Source of the DNA: Corythoichthys intestinalis
Lineage: Eukaryota; Chordata; Actinopteri; Syngnathiformes; Syngnathidae
Assembly: GCF_030265065.1 (NCBI RefSeq)
Contig: NC_080402.1
Coordinates: forward strand, 11,867,501 to 11,931,500
DNA length: 64,000 nt
Direction of reading: 5' to 3'
This document shows, piece after piece, positions 59,901 to 64,000 of the stretch; positions within the stretch are counted from its first letter, which is position 1, and every line of letters starts with the position of its first letter. Below the pieces are notes generated by a model. The model did no database searches. It was given only the letters and a program-made list of their open reading frames with translations, and was not told the origin of the DNA. The position numbers were made by a program, and so were the translations under genes.

Positions 59901-60529
59901 AAAGAAGCAGCTGAAGAAGACCTGGAATGCCGCAAATGGTCTTTGTTTTGAATGATCAGTTCTGAATATAGTGTGAATAACCATACATTTGTATGGGCGG
60001 GTAAACCACGTTTCTCATTTGAGATGAATGTTGTATGTACTGAGTTAGACTGACCTGACAGCGTGAATTGGATCATAGTTTTCTGGAGAAGAAGGCGGTG
60101 TGATGTCATCACCCTGGGCAGAGGTAAAAAGACGTTTTACCACATCGGTGTCCTTTTTTTGACGCTTTGCAGTTGGAGCTGATTGGAGGGGAAAAAGAGA
60201 AAAAGAAGATGGTCATTGTGCATATGGACGAGTAGACAACAATATTAAATTGTTTTAGTGCAAACTAAAGCAAACTCACTGATGGGCTGCTCTATGTAGG
60301 AAGCGTCATTTGCACTCTGCCTCTGTCGCTTTGCACCACTGGAGGATTCTTTTAAAATATATCATGATTGTAAACAATAAACATGAATTAAAGCTGATAT
60401 GAACTTTTACAGCAAGATCGGTACTATATTTATGTCCTTACCTTCTAACTGGGCCAACGCATCGAGCTCGTCGGCGAACTGCTCGTCGAAGTTGTCCTCA
60501 ATTTCAAACATTTCGTCATATTCATCCAT
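32841..60529 (-). CDS. chtf18: CHTF18, alternative clamp loader large subunit, complete
   Basis: Twenty-two coding exons total 2,673 bases (890 codons plus stop), in frame at every junction; human is about 975 residues. Ctf18 replaces RFC1 in the CTF18-RFC clamp loader, which with Dcc1 and Ctf8 loads PCNA at forks, binds DNA polymerase epsilon and promotes sister-chromatid cohesion. Seen here: acidic N-terminus [36 protein letters not shown] before the ATPase; Walker [10 protein letters not shown] near 319-327; Walker [11 protein letters not shown] near 377-386; a lysine-rich loop (about 413-418) before the sensor-like IICICND; RFC-type collar helices; and the C-terminal [14 protein letters not shown] tail that, by family knowledge, docks Ctf8-Dcc1. 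Intron 7 (49596-55792) and intron 21 (32963-37633) are large and full of repeats. Confidence 0.95.
33389..34583 (-). mobile_element. Tc1-like transposon, internally deleted, inverted
   Basis: Same CAGTGGGGCAAATAAGTATT family as 16407, both ends intact between TA dinucleotides (33387-33388, 34584-34585) but only 1,195 bp. The N-terminal transposase part ([20 protein letters not shown]) is kept while the second and third catalytic residues are deleted. A 26-base G run (33506-33531) stands where the sister copy has an A-rich stretch. Confidence 0.88.
34586..36575. other. CHTF18 intron 21, repeat-rich, no exon
   Basis: 34600-35450 may be one repeat interrupted by the Tc1-like element; it holds an 85-codon frame at 34740-34997 with no recognised domain. 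36130-36560 is an A/T-rich low-complexity stretch with near-repeats of CTTTTTAATACAAAAAGAAA. Confidence 0.4.
36576..37553. mobile_element. ATATGGCGGAAAA element, second copy
   Basis: Right half matches 14757-14998 (TGCTATGGCAGCATTTAAAC, TTGTTCTATCAAACACAACA); left end ATATGGCGGAAAATACTCAG. Interior shares TTAATGATTCTAAGCTAAAAATG with the first copy. Confidence 0.55.
37634..37703 (-). CDS. chtf18: CHTF18 exon 21
   Basis: [20 protein letters not shown] between acceptor tctaacag and donor CACAG|GTTAGT. Contains the DFFGR element conserved in Ctf18. Confidence 0.9.
38085..38180 (-). CDS. chtf18: CHTF18 exon 20
   Basis: [20 protein letters not shown] through VEPR; donor CCAGG|GTGAGA. NHxQRLE is conserved. 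Confidence 0.9.
38271..38412 (-). CDS. chtf18: CHTF18 exon 19
   Basis: [20 protein letters not shown] and following [13 protein letters not shown]. The donor is ambiguous: ACA|GTGGTG (end 38271) or three bases further, ACAGTG|GTGACA (end 38268); both keep frame and differ by one Val. Confidence 0.88.
39145..40750 (+). mobile_element. Tc1-like transposon, CACTGCTGGCCAAAAGTATT family, decayed
   Basis: 1,606 bp with long inverted ends between TA dinucleotides (39143-39144, 40751-40752), in CHTF18 intron 18. Transposase reading 39507-39989 ([16 protein letters not shown] helix-turn-helix) stops where the first catalytic Asp segment begins; later pieces give [18 protein letters not shown] and DLNPIKHLW. 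In the last the catalytic Glu is Lys. Several stops; cannot be active. Confidence 0.9.
40768..40898 (-). CDS. chtf18: CHTF18 exon 18
   Basis: [20 protein letters not shown], then [20 protein letters not shown]; donor GAACC|GTAAGT. The Tc1-like element ends 18 bases from this exon's 5' splice site. Confidence 0.93.
40975..41124 (-). CDS. chtf18: CHTF18 exon 17
   Basis: [20 protein letters not shown] to [12 protein letters not shown], exactly 50 codons; donor GTATGC. Confidence 0.93.
41259..42537. mobile_element. hAT-type element, TAAGGGTGTAACGGTACA ends
   Basis: 1,279 bp; right end read inversely TAGGGGTGTAAGGGTACAC; flanking 8-mers CTACCATG and CGACCATG (one mismatch). The right edge is 26 bases from CHTF18 exon 16. 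No transposase frame. Confidence 0.75.
42564..42788 (-). CDS. chtf18: CHTF18 exon 16
   Basis: 75 codons, [20 protein letters not shown] to [10 protein letters not shown]; donor GTAAAT. Includes [15 protein letters not shown], a conserved collar helix. Confidence 0.94.
42862..42976 (-). CDS. chtf18: CHTF18 exon 15
   Basis: [20 protein letters not shown] to EYEKVSQ; acceptor gtcttcag, donor GTAATA. Confidence 0.92.
43134..43225. repeat. Short tandem repeat, GGCCGGAACGCAGTTCCGG units
   Basis: About three units of roughly 33 bases (CGCAGTTCCGGTATATGATT repeated), each with a small internal palindrome GGAACGCAGTTCC. CHTF18 intron 14. Confidence 0.7.
43930..44260 (+). mobile_element. Possible Helitron-like end
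   Basis: TCTGTGTGTGTTCATTCCCT followed by GACTCCGAAACGGCTGGGTG and GATTTTGATGAAATTTTAC. This sequence style is found at ends of Helitron-like elements in many animals, as I recall. No Rep/helicase frame and no proven boundary. Confidence 0.3.
44694..47142. mobile_element. Outer non-autonomous element around 45219-46297
   Basis: Left GGCTGGGAATCTCTGGCATT with CGATTCGATATG; right end CGTATCGGTTTATCGATCTC. The two sides resemble the ends of one fish hAT-like family, but the 8-bp flanks do not match, so the boundaries are provisional. Confidence 0.45.
45219..46297. mobile_element. hAT-type element, CAGAGGTTGCGCTAGA / TAACGCGACCCCTG
   Basis: 1,079 bp flanked by perfect CCTTATAC duplications (45211-45218, 46298-46305). 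No transposase. Subterminal GTCATTTTGACTGAC and GGTCAAAATGACGGA blocks are inverted. Confidence 0.85.
47143..47668 (-). mobile_element. CAAGGGCG-family hAT, 5' part, inverted
   Basis: Ends at 47668 with the inverse of CAAGGGCGTAGGTTTGC. Carries the first-exon remnant at 47355 going left ([17 protein letters not shown]), whose donor GT has become TT. Confidence 0.65.
47949..48079 (-). CDS. chtf18: CHTF18 exon 14
   Basis: [20 protein letters not shown] to [17 protein letters not shown]; acceptor ttactag, donor GTACAC. LFxxWQExFQLPR is conserved in Ctf18. Confidence 0.93.
48187..48285 (-). CDS. chtf18: CHTF18 exon 13
   Basis: [20 protein letters not shown] to RSCINTLQ, 33 codons; acceptor gtttgcag, donor GTAAGA. 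The [11 protein letters not shown] helix is an RFC family feature. Confidence 0.95.
48358..48451 (-). CDS. chtf18: CHTF18 exon 12
   Basis: [20 protein letters not shown] to QRLAE; acceptor tttgttag, donor GTACAC. Confidence 0.94.
48534..48670 (-). CDS. chtf18: CHTF18 exon 11
   Basis: [20 protein letters not shown], a six-lysine run, then [12 protein letters not shown] (sensor 1 region); donor GTAATA. Confidence 0.94.
48872..48995 (-). CDS. chtf18: CHTF18 exon 10 (Walker B)
   Basis: [20 protein letters not shown] then [13 protein letters not shown]; donor GTACGT. Confidence 0.96.
49094..49191 (-). CDS. chtf18: CHTF18 exon 9 (Walker A)
   Basis: [20 protein letters not shown] then [12 protein letters not shown]; acceptor tttttccag, donor GTTAGA. 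Confidence 0.96.
49371..49595 (-). CDS. chtf18: CHTF18 exon 8
   Basis: [20 protein letters not shown] to [10 protein letters not shown], 75 codons; donor GTGATA. Confidence 0.94.
50345..50790 (+). repeat. 22-bp minisatellite, left arm
   Basis: About 20 units of TTTCACATTCATACATTTTT-type sequence with single-base variants (CATTTATA, CACTCTCA). Open frames of His/Phe/Thr/Ile across it are by-products of the period. Confidence 0.85.
50797..51500 (+). repeat. 170-bp direct tandem repeat, four copies or more
   Basis: Successive AGAAGTGGA blocks at 50815, 50986, 51156 and 51327 (spacing 170-171), each with ATCAGCCAGATTTT, TCAGGCGAAATGACAG and AAAGTACTTTTATTTTG; later copies are more diverged. Confidence 0.85.
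51558..51965 (-). pseudogene. Open frame of unknown transposon protein
   Basis: 135 codons, starting [20 protein letters not shown], with [13 protein letters not shown] and [14 protein letters not shown]. Located centrally in the inverted-repeat element, reading left. The start resembles first exons of fish mobile-element proteins I have seen, but I cannot name the family. The second half (after about residue 90) probably reads into non-coding sequence. Confidence 0.35.
52093..52800 (-). repeat. 22-bp minisatellite, right arm (inverted)
   Basis: About 30 units of the same repeat in opposite orientation (GTGAAAGTAAAAATGTATGA). The left array can in principle pair with it. Confidence 0.85.
52940..53780. 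mobile_element. TAGGGCTGTCAAA element, full copy
   Basis: 841 bp from TAGGGCTGTCAAAATTATCG to TTTGACAGACCTA, flanked on both sides by TATA-rich simple sequence. No coding content recognised. Confidence 0.65.
53781..55792. other. CHTF18 intron 7, right part
   Basis: 54060-54310 is CG-rich with no gene recognised. 54815-55330 looks like a miniature element (CACGGCCAGACTGTTCTCCC at left, TGAGTCTGGTGTACCAGGCA at right) with a CG-rich centre; a 120-codon frame inside is not recognisable. Confidence 0.4.
55793..55934 (-). CDS. chtf18: CHTF18 exon 7
   Basis: [20 protein letters not shown] then [20 protein letters not shown]; donor GAG|GTACGA. The WVDRF/Y motif identifies Ctf18. Confidence 0.95.
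56015..56055 (-). CDS. chtf18: CHTF18 exon 6 (41 bases)
   Basis: [13 protein letters not shown] between acceptor attacag and donor AACAG|GTACTG; its 41 bases are needed to keep frame from exon 5 to 7. Confidence 0.88.
56330..56622. mobile_element. Palindromic mariner-type MITE
   Basis: CAGTGGTACCTCTACATACG at left and its near-exact inverse at right, between TA dinucleotides (56328-56329, 56623-56624); 293 bp. A common fish Tc1/mariner miniature. Confidence 0.85.
57180..57360. repeat. Degenerate CACTTCCTGTT repeat, third site
   Basis: Units in both orientations (GTCACTTCTTTGTTGAATTT, then GGAAGTGACCCAGAAATGCC). Confidence 0.5.
57983..59158. mobile_element. hAT-type element, CATAGGCGGAGTTTGACTTT
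   Basis: 1,176 bp; right end CCGTTTATG inverse to the left; flanking ACATCAGC and ACATCAGG (one mismatch). Interior full of TTCAATCAAAAA / TTGATTGAAG repeats and A or G homopolymers. Related fragment at 24190-25085. CHTF18 intron 5. Confidence 0.7.
59579..59638 (-). CDS. chtf18: CHTF18 exon 5
   Basis: [20 protein letters not shown], 20 codons; acceptor gacttccag, donor GTGAGT. Confidence 0.93.
59732..59921 (-). CDS. chtf18: CHTF18 exon 4
   Basis: [20 protein letters not shown], then [20 protein letters not shown] and [10 protein letters not shown]; acceptor cattccag, donor GTGGGC. Confidence 0.93.
60055..60178 (-). CDS. chtf18: CHTF18 exon 3
   Basis: [20 protein letters not shown] then [18 protein letters not shown]; acceptor ccaatcag, donor GTCAGT. 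Confidence 0.93.
60280..60348 (-). CDS. chtf18: CHTF18 exon 2
   Basis: [20 protein letters not shown] to QPI; donor GTGAGT. Confidence 0.9.
60442..60529 (-). CDS. chtf18: CHTF18 exon 1 with start codon
   Basis: ATG at 60527-60529 in the context AACATGGAT. Reads [20 protein letters not shown] to ALAQLE; donor GTAAGG. The first acidic residues match Ctf18 N-termini. Confidence 0.94.
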
Positions 60530-60758
60530 GTTTGCGTTTTCTTAATGTACACAAAATATGTGTTTAACTTTGGGGGAACTCTTATGCTGTTAAATGATGT
60601 CAACATAAGCGCAGGCAAAAGTCGTTTCCCGGCAATTTTTGTTGTGTCGCTGCGTTTCCGGGTTGGCGAATGCTTCAGGCTTCTGATTGGTTGTACGAGG
60701 TTTGGAATTCCGGGTTGCGGTGCAATAATAATTAAGAAAATATATGTAAGCTTTACAC
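60530..60758. promoter_or_regulatory. CHTF18 promoter region, possibly bidirectional
   Basis: 228 bases with several CG dinucleotides (AAAGTCGTTTCCCGGC, GTCGCTGCGTTTCCGGG) between the CHTF18 start and a divergent open frame. In human the CHTF18 start is head to head with RPUSD1; no RPUSD1 sequence is seen here. Confidence 0.4.
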
Positions 60759-60992
60759 ATGGCCAGCAGAGGGTACTATGTGCACGTGAAGGCTCGAGAA
60801 AGGAACATGTTTATGAAGCAGCAGCGACCCGAAGCCTGGATGCAAAGCAGACATTTCCATCTTGTTCTCATAAGAACTGCATATAAAAAGTACGGTATTA
60901 CCTTTGAATTAATCGAACAAGATGAATCAGTCGCAGATCCGTCAAAGTTTGACGTTGAAAGGGAATACCGCGATGACAGAGGTACCTCTGTG
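60759..60992 (+). CDS. Hypothetical divergent open frame
   Basis: ATG in CACATGGCC context; reads MASRGYYVHVKARERNMFMK, MQSRHFHLVLIRTAYKKYG and FELIEQDESVADPSKFDVER, then a possible donor GACAGAG|GTACCT near 60993. Composition looks protein-like, and the position head to head with CHTF18 fits a real first exon, but no family is recognised. The frame then runs into a tRNA, so if real it must be spliced. Confidence 0.3.
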
Positions 60993-61023
60993 AAAAATTG
61001 TGACAAACCTGCGTGGCCCGACA

Positions 61024-61095
61024 TCCTCGGTAGTATAGTGGACAGTATCTCCGCCTGTCACGCGGAAGACCGGGGTTCGATTCCCCGCCGGGGAG
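61024..61095 (+). tRNA. tRNA-Asp (anticodon GTC)
   Basis: 72 bases: acceptor TCCTCGG / CCGGGGA with discriminator G, anticodon stem TCCGC/GCGGA around loop CTGTCAC, T arm CGGGG-TTCGATT-CCCCG. A and B box promoters are intact. No intron. Confidence 0.95.
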
Positions 61096-61132
61096 AAGAT
61101 ATTTTTAATTATTTTTTTGGATACCTATTTTC

Positions 61133-61430
61133 GGCGGTGTACAGTAGTTAGCACGTCCACTAAATTCAAAGGTTCAATCCGGGCTCCGGCTTTCCTGTCT
61201 CAAAAGTGAGTGTCCAACGGGTAATCCGGTTTACTCCCACATCCCAAAATGATGCATGGTAGGCTGATTGAACTGAATTGTGAATGCGTGTGTTCTGATT
61301 ATGCCCAGCGATTGGCCGGCAACCAATTCAGGGCTTACCCCTTCTACCTCCCATAGTTAGCTGGAATATGATACAGCACTCCACCCCCTCGATCCTGGTC
61401 AGGATAAACGCAAAACAAATGAACGAAAGA
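61133..61430 (+). repeat. tRNA-related SINE
   Basis: Head with A box-like ACAGTAGTTAGCACGTCC and B box GGTTCAATCC, body with GTTTACTCCCACATCCCAAA and CAGCGATTGGCCGGCAACCA, tail GATCCTGGTCAGGATAAACG then AAATGAACGAA. This is the common fish tRNA-SINE type; diverged. Confidence 0.75.
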
Positions 61431-61481
61431 ACAGATCTATAGATACATATGTTATAATAAATATGATTTCTAAAATAACAT

Positions 61482-61553
61482 CTCCCCGGCGGGGAATCGA
61501 ACCCCGGTCTTCCGCGTGACAGGCGGAGATACTGTCCACTATACTACCGAGGA
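61482..61553 (-). tRNA. tRNA-Asp (anticodon GTC), inverted copy
   Basis: Identical in all 72 bases to the copy at 61024 but on the other strand, 386 bases away. Starts TCCTCGGTAGTATAGTGGAC and folds the same way. Confidence 0.95.
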
Positions 61554-63390
61554 CTGCACACATATTTTGAATTCCATGAACAAATATACGAAATATATAC
61601 ACAGCTCCTGACATCTATGAAGCCTACTATAAAATCGATTTTTAATACATTATTTGAAGCTGTGCTATTTCACTTATTAAGTTTATCTCAGATTTCAAGC
61701 CTCGGCTTGTTTTTGTTTGATGCTGGCATTTAAAGGTGGGGAATCTCAAAATGTGTCTGCCTGTGAGTGCTTTGCGACGGTGAAGGCTGCTTGGTAGGGA
61801 AAGAAACTAGAGTGACAGAAATCAGTCCATAAACAAAAGCAGCTACAAAAAATAAAAATAGAAGCTCGATATTTCACTAGTTGTTTTACACAAAGTGACA
61901 CTAGGATGATAAGGAAAGTCTCCAGTTCAACTCAAAGGAATGAAAATTGAAAATCCTTCCCGCGGACCAGTCCTGCTAAGCCCTGCCCATAGACCTCCAG
62001 AGGCGCAAAGTGTCCACTGGCCGGGACAAACCCAGCCTTCAGCCAATGACTCGTCTCATTTCGCAGTAGTGGAACAATGCGCTCTCAACTCTGGAGATTC
62101 ACAGCGTCCACACTGCTTAAAGGACTGTGCAGCTGCACAAAGAACGAAAAGTAAGCCGCGTTGCAACAAGTGATAAAGAAGCCGACTCTGAACAGGGGAA
62201 GATGACATCTTAGAGAAAGAACAATGCATTAACTCCTTGGATGGATGATGGATGACAACATGTTTACTGGAAACTTGTAAGCCGCGAGGCTGGAGCTAAT
62301 GTTGTGAATCTGATACTACTATACCTTATCATTTAACAAAGGCGATAGTCGGTGCCTTACGTAAAAAACGAGTAAAAGCCTGTGTCCATGCTAAGAAAGT
62401 TGGGTTGGAAAGCTAACCAACCATTATTGTTCTGAAGTGCGTGCTGTAACCTAACATTGTTTGCCAATTTAAGACTTTCGCATTAACACTGAGTTACGAA
62501 GGTAGTTTTGACGCAAAGTATAGCAACTTTTCAATTCTTTTTAAGCAATTCTGTTTAAAACTACTTGGCAAACAACATACATTCACCCCCCCCCCCCCAA
62601 AAAAAATCCGACAAAATATAGGTCACACCACGATTACTTTTCGCCACCATGACACTTTTTTAAAATCGAGTCTAGATTATTGGGTTACTCATTTGCCATA
62701 ATTTTTCGATGATTTAAATTTGTAAATATATAAATAAAATTTTATTAAAATATTGTACTCATTCTCCAACGTCACTGAGCCACAAACACAAGGCTGAAAG
62801 AGCTGCATGTGGCTCCGGAGCCACGTGTTGCCCAACTCGGGACTAAATTGACTTGAAACTCCGGAGCGACACCAGTCTGCAACTCTGCATGGAACTTCGC
62901 CGCATGACGCAATCCGTCACCCTCGTCCAGGTAACAACGCATCCAGCGCGGCATGCAAGCGCACTAACCATTAAGCCAAAATCTAGCAGATTTAGCTGCC
63001 AGTGCGCCCTCTTGAAGGCATCAGGAGGGAGGTTTCTATGCACCACACACAACAGACCCGCATGCACTCGTTACATATAGTCTGTTGAATATGGTACATA
63101 CAAAACATTCCTGTAGACAGTTTTACAACTGTAACCAGATTTTGCACACATTAAACAAATCAAATATACAAGCCATGCAACTCAAAAGAGACAAGATTTC
63201 ATCATAACACGTGAAAAAGTCTTGAAAATCAAATGAAATAAACTTTCTTTCAAAAAATAAACACATTGAAACTTAATATTTAATTCTGATAGCTCGTGTT
63301 TGGCTGTACAACAGAATTGGTAAATCCACTTCAAGTGAAGATGTAGGAGACATGACACTCAATGTCGTAGTTAAAACATTCCACATGAAC
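61554..63390. other. Intergenic, mostly unrecognised
   Basis: Contains a C run at about 62587-62599 and, at 62775-62845, a block GCATGTGGCTCCGGAGCCAC typical of hAT-Charlie-type ends. No exon was identified. ATTAAA on the - strand near 63278-63283 could end the gene whose last exon is at 63391. Confidence 0.4.
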
Positions 63391-63504
63391 CTAAAAAAGC
63401 TCTATAACTTCAATAGAATACTGTGCCACATCTTGTTTCGTCTTCATTTGTTGGAGCTCTTGGAGACCTCCCTCCAGTTTTCCAAGTTCAGAAAATAGTT
63501 TAAC
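63391..63504 (-). CDS. Last coding exon of an unidentified gene
   Basis: Acceptor tctgcag before 63504 (reading left), 37 codons VKLFSELGKLEGGLQELQQM then KTKQDVAQYSIEVIELF, stop TAG at 63391-63393. Heptad-like leucines suggest a coiled coil. The splice site, open frame and stop look genuine, but I do not recognise the protein; upstream exons would lie beyond the right edge. Confidence 0.55.
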   Translation of the reverse strand, partial: VKLFSELGKLEGGLQELQQMKTKQDVAQYSIEVIELF

Positions 63505-63558
63505 CTGCAGATACACAAGATCATCGGCTTAACTTTTTTTTAAGCATTGCGGGGGACA

Positions 63559-63725
63559 TACAGTGATATGAAAAATTATTTGGACCTTTTGGAAGTTCTC
63601 ACATTTCTGCAGAAAAATCACCATCAAATGTGAGCTGATCTTTGTCAAAATCACACAGATGAAAAAAAACTGGTTTAACTAAAACCACGCAAACATTTAT
63701 AGGTTTTCATATTTTAATAAGTGTA
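63559..63725. mobile_element. Tc1-like transposon end fragment
   Basis: ACAGTGATATGAAAAATTAT, CACATTTCTGCAGAAAAATC and ACAAACATTTATAGGTTTTC-like text match the terminal part of another fish Tc1 family. No transposase follows. Confidence 0.65.
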
Positions 63726-64000
63726 ATGGCTATCAATCAAAACAAATTAACCATCAGCCCAGCAAGTGTGTAGAAAGAGTTGGTTCCAACGCACCTTACT
63801 TGACGTCTTGCTAGCGGTACACAGGTGCTCTCGTCTTTCGGTGATGAGTGTAGTCCTTTGGCTCAGTCATGTTGTTATCAGTCAGTGTATGTATGTGTAT
63901 AGTCAAAAGAAAAACAAAGCGCGACGATATTTCCACAACTTAACTTATGTCGAGAGTCCCGTTGGCTTGTACAAGTGCGCGTGTGCGCGTGTCCATTGTC

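Noticed and set aside
60993-61151. Extension of the divergent open frame through the tRNA
   Set aside because: The codons from 61024 onward are simply the tRNA-Asp gene read through; a real protein would have to splice before it.
1-64000. LTR retrotransposon, endogenous retrovirus or Polinton
   Set aside because: No protease, reverse transcriptase, integrase, capsid or polymerase motif was seen in any frame, and no long terminal direct repeats of the right spacing.

Overview
The window is vertebrate, almost certainly teleost, genomic DNA. It has spliced genes with GT-AG introns, Tc1/mariner copies typical of fish, many hAT miniature elements with 8-bp target duplications, a fish-type tRNA-related SINE and eukaryotic tRNA-Asp genes. 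The species cannot be named from the sequence.

Three protein-coding genes were rebuilt exon by exon. The last four coding exons of CASKIN1 lie on the + strand (4281-11499); the rest of that gene is off the left edge. GNG13 is complete on the + strand (two coding exons, 28878-32524, 67 aa). CHTF18 is complete on the - strand (22 coding exons, 60529 down to 32841, 890 codons before the stop; the summed exon lengths keep frame throughout). Between CASKIN1 and GNG13 is a spliced, apparently non-coding host gene (about 20450-22375) with a pyrimidine-rich start. Three consecutive introns of it each carry a box C/D snoRNA resembling SNORD60. CASKIN1, GNG13, CHTF18 and SNORD60 all map to human 16p13.3, so the order looks like conserved synteny. 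GNG13 and CHTF18 are tail to tail and their 3' UTRs probably overlap.

Right of CHTF18 are a small divergent open frame of unknown function, an inverted pair of identical tRNA-Asp(GTC) genes flanking a SINE, and the last coding exon of an unrecognised - strand gene (63391-63504).

Most of the rest is transposon. Three elements of the THAP/YqaJ type (ISL2EU-like, two families) are hollowed out to about 1.1 kb but keep the first exon of each of two convergent genes. For one of them an unoccupied target site is present elsewhere in the window and proves a 2-bp AT duplication. At least seven hAT-type insertions have 8-bp duplications, several nested in one another. Three Tc1-like elements are decayed. 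CHTF18 intron 7 holds a 2.5-kb inverted-repeat element whose arms are a 22-bp minisatellite. No LTR retrovirus, Polinton or CRISPR array was recognised.
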